The notes under the pieces are model-generated. The model searched no databases. It saw nothing but the letters and a program-made list of their open reading frames with translations, and was not told where the DNA came from. The position numbers and the translations under genes were made by a program. A DNA stretch of 5,155 bases from DAOUBA01 sp034432855 (lineage in GTDB: Bacteria; Chloroflexota; Anaerolineae; B4-G1), in NCBI GenBank assembly GCA_034432855.1, contig DAOUBA010000144.1, forward strand, positions 1-5,155, read 5' to 3'. Below are positions 1-5,155 of the stretch, in pieces. Numbering within the stretch: position 1 is the stretch's first letter; every line of letters starts with the position of its first letter.

Positions 1-8
1 CTTCGCGC

Positions 9-115
9 CAGGTGTCGGCCTGCGCCGACACTGCCCGGTGGTGCAGCAAGGAGCAGGTCGGCGAAGGCCGACCAATGGCCGCAGGCCCAAAAGGGCGACT
101 TCCAGTCACCACCTG
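9..115. other. Nested inverted-repeat element 3' of the dehydrogenase gene
   Basis: This stretch has no convincing gene but is full of perfect inverted repeats. The arms GTGTCGGC (12-19) and GCCGACAC (24-31) enclose a 4-nt loop. The arms GGTCGGC (56-62) and GCCGACC (67-73) also enclose a 4-nt loop. GCCC (85-88) pairs with GGGC (93-96) around AAAA. A longer-range pair, GGTGGTG (37-43) with CACCACC (107-113), encloses the second and third hairpins, so the whole could fold as a branched structure. CAGGTG (9-14) and CACCTG (110-115) are inverted copies near the two ends. The position, 6 to 112 bases after the dehydrogenase stop on the minus strand, would suit a transcription end or an mRNA 3' stabiliser, but no U-tract follows any hairpin. 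A dispersed REP- or MITE-like repeat, or a structured RNA, is equally possible. The pairings are seen directly; the function is not known. Confidence 0.45.
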
Positions 116-120
116 AATAG

Positions 121-1122
121 TTACGCCGATACTACGAGCACCCCAGCACCGTCAATCTCGCTCCGTTTGAGCGCCAGGAGTGCCTCGTTGGCGGCTTCCA
201 GGGGAAACGTCTGCACCGTGGTGTGGATGGGGATCTCGGCGGCGACCTGGAGCAATTCCTCGGCGTCTCGACGGGTAAAGTTCGCCACGCTGCGTACCGT
301 GCGCTCCCAATAGAGCAGGCTGTAATCGAGTTCGGGGATCGGCGTCATCGTCACGCCGGCCAGCGCCAGCGTCCCGCCGCGCTCCAGCACCCGCAACGCC
401 TCCGGCACCAGTCTGCCCGCCGGGGCAAAGACGATGCTCGCGTGCATCTTCGCCGGTGGGGTCTCCTCCGCGCCGCCGGTCCAGACCGCCCCCAACTCTC
501 GCGCCAGCCGGCGGTGGCTCTCGCTGCGGGTAAAGACATAGACCTGGCAACCCCAATGGCGCGCGACCTGGATCGTGACGTGCGCCGAGGCGCCAAAGCC
601 GTATAATCCCAGCCGCTGGCCCGGCTGCACCGCGCTCAGCCGCAGCGCCCGGTAGCCGATGATACCGGCGCAGAGGAGCGGCGCCGCCTCCACATCGGAA
701 AAGCCCTCGGGGATGGGGTAGGCGAAATCCTGGTGCACGACCATCGCCCCGGCATAGCCGCCGTCGGCGTGCAGGCCGGTGAACCGGGCGCCCTCGCACA
801 GGTTCTCCAGCCCACGCTGGCAGAACTCGCACCGCCCGCAGGCGCGGTAGAGCCAGGGCACCCCCACGCGCTGGCCCGGCGCAAAGCGGGTCGCCCCCTC
901 GCCCCGCGCCTCCACCACGCCCACGATCTGGTGGCCGGGGACGATGGGGAGTTTGGGGAGCGCCAGGTCCCCCTCCACCGTGTGCAGGTCGGTGTGGCAC
1001 AGCCCACAGGCCCGCACGGCCAGACGTACCTCGCCGGGGCCGGGCTGCGGTAGCGGCAGATCGGCCGATTCCAGCGGCCGTTCCTCTGCCGGTTTGGGTT
1101 CGCGCAATAGCGTCGCCTTCAT
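121..1122 (-). CDS. Zinc-dependent alcohol dehydrogenase (MDR superfamily), complete, 333 aa
   Basis: It is predicted to oxidise an alcohol, or reduce an aldehyde or ketone, with NAD(P) in the cytosol; the substrate cannot be read from sequence. The N-terminal catalytic domain has CGLCHTD (C42, H43) and PGHQIVG (H64), the usual catalytic-zinc ligands, with C151 in 'LLCAGIIGYRAL' a likely third. The structural-zinc lobe is complete: C95, C98, C101 and C109 in the C-x2-C-x2-C-x7-C pattern. The Rossmann domain follows, with the glycine-rich turn GFGASA at 175-180 and 'VYVFTRSE' behind it. This GFGASA form resembles the zinc-binding alcohol dehydrogenase group of TIGR02822. Length fits the family (about 330-345 aa). 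The reading frame stays open upstream to 1458, but homology starts at MKATLLREP, so the ATG at 1120-1122 is chosen. No Shine-Dalgarno site precedes it, and the predicted promoter puts the transcript start at or within a couple of bases of this ATG. It is divergent from the phosphohydrolase gene. Confidence 0.95.
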   Translation of the reverse strand: MKATLLREPKPAEERPLESADLPLPQPGPGEVRLAVRACGLCHTDLHTVEGDLALPKLPIVPGHQIVGVVEARGEGATRFAPGQRVGVPWLYRACGRCEFCQRGLENLCEGARFTGLHADGGYAGAMVVHQDFAYPIPEGFSDVEAAPLLCAGIIGYRALRLSAVQPGQRLGLYGFGASAHVTIQVARHWGCQVYVFTRSESHRRLARELGAVWTGGAEETPPAKMHASIVFAPAGRLVPEALRVLERGGTLALAGVTMTPIPELDYSLLYWERTVRSVANFTRRDAEELLQVAAEIPIHTTVQTFPLEAANEALLALKRSEIDGAGVLVVSA

Positions 1123-1129
1123 ACCGGAT

Positions 1130-1158
1130 ATTGTACCAGCGAGAGCGACGATGGGCAA
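1130..1158 (-). promoter_or_regulatory. Promoter of the alcohol dehydrogenase gene, leaderless layout
   Basis: Read on the minus strand, TTGCCC (1158-1153) is followed by a 17-bp spacer and TACAAT (1135-1130), with an upstream TGG making an extended -10. Only seven bases separate the -10 from the ATG at 1122, so the expected start of transcription falls on or next to the A of the start codon. This agrees with the absence of any Shine-Dalgarno sequence. The boxes and spacing are seen; activity is inferred. Confidence 0.7.
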
Positions 1159-1169
1159 CTGCGCGCCCC

Positions 1170-1198
1170 TTGACCACCCCCAATCTGCGTGGTACAAT
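1170..1198 (+). promoter_or_regulatory. Promoter of the phosphohydrolase - M23 peptidase operon
   Basis: TTGACC (1170-1175), a 17-bp spacer and TACAAT (1193-1198) with a TGG just before it form a near-consensus extended -10 promoter. The predicted start is around A1205, leaving a leader of about 30 nt. Its -35 lies 11 bp from the -35 of the divergent dehydrogenase promoter. The -10 is flanked by inverted GTGG (1189-1192) and CCAC (1199-1202), and GGGC (1153-1156) with GCCC (1165-1168) forms another small inverted repeat over the other -35. Either could be a regulator site, but both are short. Confidence 0.72.
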
Positions 1199-1234
1199 CC
1201 ACACACGTGCAAGACTCCGAGCAAGGAATCGAAA

Positions 1235-2821
1235 ATGTTCAAATTTCTCAGACGTCGTCGGCCTCGCAAGGTTTTCATCGCCGGCCTCGACTGTGCTCCG
1301 CCAGCCGTGCTATTCCAGACGGGCGCCGAAAACCCCCTGGGGCTGAAGGACCAACTGCCCAACCTGAGTCGCCTGATTGACGAGGGACTGTACGGCCCGC
1401 TCTCCAGCACCATTCCCTGCATCACCGTTCCGGCCTGGACCTCGATGGTCTCCAGCAAGGACCCGGGTACGCTGGGATTTTATGGCTTCCGCAATCGCGC
1501 CGATTACTCCTATGACCGCATGGCGATCGCCACCGCCAACGCCATCCACGAGCCGCGCGTGTGGAACGTGCTTGCCGATGCAGGCAAGGATTCTATCGTC
1601 GTCGGCGTCCCCCAATCCTATCCGGTGCAACCGCTCAAAGGCTGCATGATCAGTTGCTTTCTCACCCCCAGCATCGAGCAGCAGTACACGTATCCGCATG
1701 AATTGCGGTACGAGATCGAGCAGGTGCTGGATGGCCGTCCCTACGACGTGGACGTGCCGCAGTTCCGCACCGACGATAAGGACTTTCTCCTGCGGCAGAT
1801 CATGGAAATGACCGAGAAGCACTTTATCGTGCTCAAATACCTCCTGCGCCAGAAGCCGTGGGACTTTATTATGTTCGTTGAGATCGGCCTCGACCGTATC
1901 CATCATGGGATGTGGAAATACTGGGCCGCCGACCACCCCAAACACGAGCCGGGTAACCCCTACCAGAACGCCATCCCCGATTACTATCGCTACCTGGATC
2001 GGCAGGTGGGCGAACTTCTGGGTATGCTGGACGACGACACCGTCGTGCTGGTCGTCTCCGACCACGGGGTCAAGACGATGGACGGCGGCTTTGCCGTGAA
2101 CGAGTGGCTGCGCCGGGAGGGGTTGCTGGTGCTCAAGGAGGAGCCGCCATCGGGCGTACTCACCCCCCGCGAGAAGGCAGTGATAGATTGGCCCAGGACA
2201 ACGGCCTGGGGTGAAGGGGGCTATTATTCGCGCATCTTTCTGAACGTGGAAGGGCGCGAACCAGAGGGCAAGGTTCCGGCGGGCGATTACGAGAAGGTGC
2301 GCGACGAACTCAAGGCGCGCCTCGAAGCCCTCTCCGACGACAAGGGTCGGCCGATGGGGACGGTGGTCTACAAGCCGGAAGAATTGTACCGCCAGGTGCG
2401 CAACGTCCCGCCCGACTTGATGGTCTATCTTGGCGACCTGCGCTGGCGGGCGGTGGGCTCCTTCGGCATCCCCGACATCTACACTTTCGAGAACGATACC
2501 GGGCCCGACGATGCCAACCACGACCAGTACGGCGTCTTTATCCTGTGGGACCCGCGTCACGACTATGGCGGGCAGCGCGTGGAAGGGCTAGAATTGATGG
2601 ACGTGGCTCCCACGGTGCTTGACCTGATGGGTGTGCCGGTGCCGGCGGATATGCAAGGTAGAACAGTGAAAGGGGGCGAGGATCCGGAGGTGCGGCGACG
2701 CGCCACCGCTGCCGCAGGACGGTTTCGCTCCGGTCACTCCGACATCTCCAAAGAGCACGACAAGCACTGGCAGAGGCATACGACGATCGGTAATGGACTC
2801 GCATACAGCCAGGGGAGGTAG
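1235..2821 (+). CDS. Alkaline-phosphatase-superfamily phosphohydrolase/phosphodiesterase (COG3379 type), 528 aa
   Basis: This is a predicted metal-dependent phosphoesterase of the type I phosphodiesterase / nucleotide pyrophosphatase fold; the natural substrate of such COG3379 proteins is generally unknown. The fold's residues appear in order: D19 in 'FIAGLDC' (first metal ligand), T69 in 'VPAWTSM' (likely nucleophile), D220 and H224 in 'GLDRIHHGMWKYW', D276-H277-G278 in 'VSDHG', and H429 in 'NHDQYGVF'. A C-terminal 'LMDVAPTVLDLMGVPVP' block is typical of the superfamily. No signal peptide is visible; the N-terminus is basic (RRRR at 6-9) and not hydrophobic, so it is probably cytosolic. The frame is open upstream to 944, but the ATG at 1235 is chosen because AAGGA (1223-1227) sits seven bases before it, a good promoter ends at 1198, and homology begins just after. 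Its last 29 bases overlap the M23 peptidase gene, which implies one operon. The long minus-strand frame opposite it is a codon-bias shadow. Confidence 0.93.
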   Translation: MFKFLRRRRPRKVFIAGLDCAPPAVLFQTGAENPLGLKDQLPNLSRLIDEGLYGPLSSTIPCITVPAWTSMVSSKDPGTLGFYGFRNRADYSYDRMAIATANAIHEPRVWNVLADAGKDSIVVGVPQSYPVQPLKGCMISCFLTPSIEQQYTYPHELRYEIEQVLDGRPYDVDVPQFRTDDKDFLLRQIMEMTEKHFIVLKYLLRQKPWDFIMFVEIGLDRIHHGMWKYWAADHPKHEPGNPYQNAIPDYYRYLDRQVGELLGMLDDDTVVLVVSDHGVKTMDGGFAVNEWLRREGLLVLKEEPPSGVLTPREKAVIDWPRTTAWGEGGYYSRIFLNVEGREPEGKVPAGDYEKVRDELKARLEALSDDKGRPMGTVVYKPEELYRQVRNVPPDLMVYLGDLRWRAVGSFGIPDIYTFENDTGPDDANHDQYGVFILWDPRHDYGGQRVEGLELMDVAPTVLDLMGVPVPADMQGRTVKGGEDPEVRRRATAAAGRFRSGHSDISKEHDKHWQRHTTIGNGLAYSQGR

Positions 2822-3752
2822 ACGCCCCTTTTCACTCGGAATCTGGTTGGTTCTCGTCATCGCGCTGACCACAGCGGCATACTTGGCCGGGGCAGCACTG
2901 GCGCGCGATTGGCTGGGGCAACTGCTTCCGGCAGCGGCGCTCCCCGCCAGTCTGCCCACCGTTGCATCCATACCGACGCCCTCCGTGTCCACGGCCTGGC
3001 TCACCCCCGGTGTCCCTGTGGACGGCATGTTGGGCACTGAATCCACGGACGAGTGGCTCTTTCTGGGCCAGGCCGGGCAATCGGTGACCGTCGAAATGTG
3101 GCTGCACCCCGGCGGCGGCTCCAACGTGGATGCCGAACTCGCCGTACGTCTGGTTGCCCCCGACGGCGATGTGCTGGCGGAGGAGGGCGGCTCGTTATTC
3201 CTGCCTCCCTACCTGTTCCAGCCCGTCCTCCCCGCCGACGGCCTCTATCGCGTGCAGGTCGCGCCGCTCTCCGGCAAACCGGGGCGTTACTCCTTCGCAT
3301 TGACCCTGGCCGACGCTACAGTAACCGGCCCCCCTGCTCTACAGGCGACCGGCGTGGCTCTCGCCAGCCCCGTCGCCATCCCGAACTTTATATGGCCCAC
3401 AACTCGCCGCGACATCTCCGGTTGGACCTTCCATGATCCCCGCAATCCCGGCCACATCGGCCTCGACATCGCCGCCCAGACGCTCGATCCCATTGTCGCC
3501 GTGGCCGATGGCAAAGTCATCTTTGCCGAGTGGGGTGGCGGCTACGGCAACCTCGTCATCGTCAAGCACGAAGGTGGCTGGCTCTCCTACTATGCCCACC
3601 TGACCGAGTTTGCCGTCGAAGACGGTCAGACCGTGCGCCAGGGCCAACTCCTGGGTGGCGCCGGCACCACCGGCTACTCCACCGGCCCTCACCTGCACTT
3701 TGAACTGCGTTACCAGGGCCGCCCGGTGGATCCCCACGTCTACTTGCCGTAA
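2793..3752 (+). CDS. Membrane-anchored or exported M23 (LytM/lysostaphin-type) metallopeptidase, 319 aa
   Basis: It is predicted to cut peptidoglycan cross-bridges, or to act as a cell-wall-associated endopeptidase, outside the cytoplasmic membrane. A basic start (RGGRR, 7-11) is followed by a hydrophobic segment at about 13-36, either a signal anchor or a signal peptide (a possible ALA cleavage motif ends at 37). Residues 70-175 form a beta-rich domain resembling the PPC (bacterial pre-peptidase C-terminal) type, with 'DEWLFLGQAGQSVTVEM' and 'GLYRVQVAPLSGKPGRYSF'. The M23 domain runs from about 200 to the end: H221 and D225 (HxxxD), H269 in 'YAHL', and H300-L-H302 (HxH). The zinc ligands H221, D225 and H302 and the catalytic histidines are all present, so it should be active. 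The ATG at 2793 is the only plausible start that keeps the membrane segment. It has no good Shine-Dalgarno site, so translation is probably coupled to the overlapping upstream gene. Confidence 0.92.
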   Translation: MDSHTARGGRRPFSLGIWLVLVIALTTAAYLAGAALARDWLGQLLPAAALPASLPTVASIPTPSVSTAWLTPGVPVDGMLGTESTDEWLFLGQAGQSVTVEMWLHPGGGSNVDAELAVRLVAPDGDVLAEEGGSLFLPPYLFQPVLPADGLYRVQVAPLSGKPGRYSFALTLADATVTGPPALQATGVALASPVAIPNFIWPTTRRDISGWTFHDPRNPGHIGLDIAAQTLDPIVAVADGKVIFAEWGGGYGNLVIVKHEGGWLSYYAHLTEFAVEDGQTVRQGQLLGGAGTTGYSTGPHLHFELRYQGRPVDPHVYLP

Positions 3753-3755
3753 CGC

Positions 3756-3920
3756 ATGACCGAGACCTTTCGATCTCATACCACCCCCCAACCGCTCATC
3801 AATCTCCTCGATGTCGTCTGCGCCCACACCAGGACGAGCGACGGCGGCGACCTGTATCTCACCTACTATGGGCTGCTTTACGCCGACCTGCTCCAACCCG
3901 AAATCTGCACGCCGCTCTAG
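3756..3920 (+). pseudogene. 54-codon ORF, probable N-terminal remnant of an unrecognised gene
   Basis: An ATG lies three bases after the M23 peptidase stop and opens 54 codons, ending at TAG 3918-3920. The product reads like ordinary folded protein, with 'PLINLLDVVCAHTR' and 'GDLYLTYYGLLYADLLQPE', and then stops abruptly at 'ICTPL'. It has no Shine-Dalgarno site, no signal peptide and no membrane segment. I do not recognise the family. The abrupt end next to another gene fragment suggests a gene truncated by a deletion. A genuine short protein coupled to the peptidase gene is the alternative. Confidence 0.4.
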
Positions 3921-3940
3921 GGGCCTATGCTGACAGTCCA

Positions 3941-4132
3941 TCGCCTCTTGTGGTTTCTGGCGGAATGCCACCCTGTCGAGTTTACGGCCGGCGCTATGCC
4001 TCCGGCCTGTTTCGGGAAGGCGAAACGACCATGTACGTCAGTCGGGGGATCGGCTTCGAGGGCGGTGGCCTCCCACGCGCGCGTTTCCTCTGCCGCCCGG
4101 AAATCGTGAGCGTTGACCTGGTGGGCAAGTAG
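3941..4132 (+). pseudogene. C-terminal remnant of a YkuE/YaeI-like metallophosphoesterase
   Basis: In the frame ending at TAG 4130-4132, the translation includes 'VYGRRYASGLFREGE' and then 'TTMYVSRGIGFEGG', ending with 'RARFLCRPEIVSVDL'. This matches, from memory, the C-terminal part of calcineurin-like phosphoesterases of the YkuE/YaeI group, which normally follows an SGHTHGGQ metal-binding motif. Here only 'LVVSG' is left (codons about 3947-3961) and the text then jumps through an unrelated 'GMPPC' to the YGRRY block, so that motif and all upstream metal-binding motifs are missing. An intact member is usually 250-300 aa; at most 64 codons remain. A GTG at 3950 could start it, but there is no ribosome site. 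It is a decayed gene, not a working enzyme. Confidence 0.7.
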
Positions 4133-4258
4133 ACGCGCCATCTCGCCGCTTCGTAGAGCGGGCGTCAGGCTCACGTTTCGCATCCGTCCAGCAATGCGCC
4201 CGCCCTTGCGGTATCCTATGTCAAGCACTCGAGTGCGTGGAATGGCGCGGCCAAGGCA
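4133..4258. other. Non-coding spacer with a 12-bp perfect palindrome
   Basis: I see no gene here. The stretch has a small hairpin with arms CCGCT (4146-4150) and AGCGG (4157-4161) and no U-tract, and the perfect palindrome GCACTCGAGTGC at 4225-4236. The palindrome is centred about 30 bp upstream of the -35 box of the next gene, where an activator or repressor could bind, but a palindrome this long is expected about once by chance in 5 kb. It may also contain worn remains of old coding sequence. Confidence 0.35.
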
Positions 4259-4287
4259 TAGACAGAGCCGCCCACTTCCGGTAAAAT
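4259..4287 (+). promoter_or_regulatory. Promoter of the CreD-like gene
   Basis: TAGACA (4259-4264), a 17-bp spacer and TAAAAT (4282-4287) match the sigma-70 consensus at five of six positions in each box. The transcript should begin near 4294, about 25 nt before the start codon, leaving room for the ribosome site. This makes the downstream gene a separate transcription unit from the M23 operon. Confidence 0.68.
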
Positions 4288-4305
4288 GAAGTCGCAGATT
4301 CGACC

Positions 4306-4312
4306 AGGAGGT
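4306..4312 (+). promoter_or_regulatory. Strong Shine-Dalgarno site AGGAGGT
   Basis: A near-perfect anti-16S match with seven bases between GGAGG and the ATG at 4319. It fixes the start of the following gene and is much stronger than the ribosome sites of the other genes in this window. Confidence 0.85.
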
Positions 4313-4318
4313 GCACCA

Positions 4319-5155
4319 ATGACCGTTCCGCGTTTGATCGCTGTTATCTTCATCTTTTGCTGCGTGGCGGTGGCCTGGGCCATTTTGGGCACCAGCATCG
4401 TCGCGCGCACCCAGCAGGGCCACGCCTGGCTCGACGGACGGGTCGAGGCGCTGTGGGGCACACCCCATACTCAGAAGGCGCCGCAGGTTACCCTTTCCAC
4501 CGAGGACGGGCAGAGCCAGACCCTGGGACTAGAGTCCGGCCAGATCACCGTAGACTTGAAACTCGACAACCGTCGCAAGGGACTGTTGTGGTACGCTACC
4601 TACGACGTGACCTTCGACGGCGCTTATACCTTCAAGAATCCCCTGGACGAGCCGGTGATGGTCACGGTGACATTCGAGTTCCCGTCGGCGCGCGCGATCT
4701 ATGACGATTTCGAGTTCCGCGTGCGGGATGTGCAGGTAACGCCTGGCGGGGATTCGGGCAACCGCTTGCTTGCCACGGTGCGACTGGCCCCTGGCGAGAC
4801 CTCCGACATCCATGTCGCCTACAAGTCGCGCGGGCTCGATACCTGGTTCTATAGTTTCAGCGACGGCATCGCCACCGTGAAGAACTTTGCCCTGGTGGTC
4901 AATACAGACTTTGACGGCTTTGACTTCCCGGAGAATACGATTTCGCCTTCGGACAAGGCCGAGACCGCCCAGGGCTGGCGATTGGTGTGGCAGTTCAACA
5001 ACCTGGTGTCGGATTTCGATATCGGGATCAAGATGCCTCACCCCATCAATCCGGGGCCGATGGCCAGCCGGATGACCTACTTTGCGCCAGTGTCGCTGCT
5101 CTTCTTCTTCACCGTGCTGGTGGTCTTTGGAGCGGTCAAGGGCATCAACCTGCAC
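4319..5155 (+). CDS. Membrane-anchored extracytoplasmic protein, CreD-like layout, 3' end beyond window
   Basis: The first 279 codons are present, with no stop before the window ends. A hydrophobic N-terminal segment (about 5-27, 'LIAVIFIFCCVAVAWAIL') is followed by about 225 residues with alternating beta-type hydrophobicity, including 'YDVTFDGAYTFKNP' (starting about 93), 'VMVTVTFEFPSARAIYDDF' and 'TWFYSFSDGIATVKNF'. A second membrane helix follows at about 254-273 ('YFAPVSLLFFFTVLVVFGAV') and then 'KGINLH'. A helix, a large outer domain and then a helix cluster near the C-terminus is the layout of the inner-membrane protein CreD. The phrases 'YTFKNP' and 'KGINLH' after the second helix recall CreD-like annotations, but I cannot see a decisive signature, so the family name is tentative. 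The start is fixed by AGGAGGT and its own promoter. The coding call is secure; the function is not. Confidence 0.85.
   Translation, partial: MTVPRLIAVIFIFCCVAVAWAILGTSIVARTQQGHAWLDGRVEALWGTPHTQKAPQVTLSTEDGQSQTLGLESGQITVDLKLDNRRKGLLWYATYDVTFDGAYTFKNPLDEPVMVTVTFEFPSARAIYDDFEFRVRDVQVTPGGDSGNRLLATVRLAPGETSDIHVAYKSRGLDTWFYSFSDGIATVKNFALVVNTDFDGFDFPENTISPSDKAETAQGWRLVWQFNNLVSDFDIGIKMPHPINPGPMASRMTYFAPVSLLFFFTVLVVFGAVKGINLH

Noticed and set aside
56..73. Intrinsic terminator for the dehydrogenase gene
   Set aside because: The stem-loop is good, but no run of T follows on the minus strand, so I list it only as part of the inverted-repeat element.
944..1234. Upstream extension of the phosphohydrolase frame
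   Set aside because: It overlaps the dehydrogenase gene on the other strand and the promoter; the residues look random and a good ribosome site precedes the ATG at 1235.
1123..1458. N-terminal extension of the dehydrogenase frame on the minus strand, up to 1458
   Set aside because: Homology starts at MKATLL (1122), and the extension overlaps the promoter region and the start of the phosphohydrolase gene.
1310..2560. 416-codon open frame on the minus strand opposite the phosphohydrolase
   Set aside because: It mirrors the GC-rich codon pattern of the real gene and shows no recognisable motifs; the plus-strand protein has a full set of conserved residues.
3917..4468. Minus-strand frame containing 'TRVLDIGYRKGGRI', which resembles methyltransferase motif I
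   Set aside because: The glycine-rich part is broken, the rest has no family resemblance, and it runs across the metallophosphoesterase remnant, a promoter and the start of the CreD-like gene. At most a worn fragment near 4200-4245.
4529..5155. 208-codon minus-strand frame opposite the CreD-like gene
   Set aside because: Low-complexity charged composition, no start signals, and it lies opposite a gene with a clear promoter, ribosome site and membrane helices.
1..5155. CRISPR array, tRNA, rRNA, insertion sequence or defence system
   Set aside because: I looked for regularly spaced direct repeats, cloverleaf-type sequences and transposase or nuclease motifs on both strands and saw none.

Overview
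The window is GC-rich, about 5.2 kb, and bacterial. The family mix and the wording of several proteins suggest an uncultured Chloroflexota bacterium (Anaerolineae or Caldilineae type). The main pointers are the M23 peptidase block 'FIWPT..RDISGW.FHDPRNPGHIGLDIAA', the COG3379-type phosphohydrolase and promoters of the form TGGTACAAT. This placement is inference from memory of such proteins; no marker gene is present.

Layout. Bases 1-120 hold no gene but contain nested perfect inverted repeats, lying just 3' of the first gene. Bases 121-1122 (minus strand) encode a complete zinc-dependent medium-chain alcohol dehydrogenase. Bases 1123-1234 are a compact divergent promoter region with two near-consensus sigma-70-type promoters back to back. 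The leftward one places its predicted transcription start almost exactly on the dehydrogenase ATG, so that mRNA may be leaderless. Bases 1235-2821 (plus) encode an alkaline-phosphatase-superfamily phosphohydrolase. The next gene, 2793-3752 (plus), overlaps its end by 29 bp and encodes a membrane-anchored or exported M23 (LytM-type) peptidase with a beta-rich domain in front of the catalytic domain. Bases 3756-4132 are a small gene graveyard: a 54-codon ORF that looks like the start of a lost gene, then the C-terminal tail of a YkuE/YaeI-like metallophosphoesterase without its metal-binding motifs. Bases 4133-4318 carry a promoter and a strong Shine-Dalgarno site. They serve a gene at 4319-5155 that runs off the window and encodes a membrane-anchored extracytoplasmic protein whose layout resembles CreD.

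How they fit together. The phosphohydrolase and the M23 peptidase are probably one transcript read from the promoter at 1170-1198. The peptidase and the last gene both act at or outside the cytoplasmic membrane, so the right part of the window has a cell-envelope flavour. The dehydrogenase is divergent and probably metabolically separate, though it may share regulation through the common promoter region. I found no CRISPR array, tRNA, rRNA, transposase or clear defence system. The points most worth a second look are the predicted leaderless divergent promoter, the structured element at 9-115, and the decayed locus at 3756-4132.
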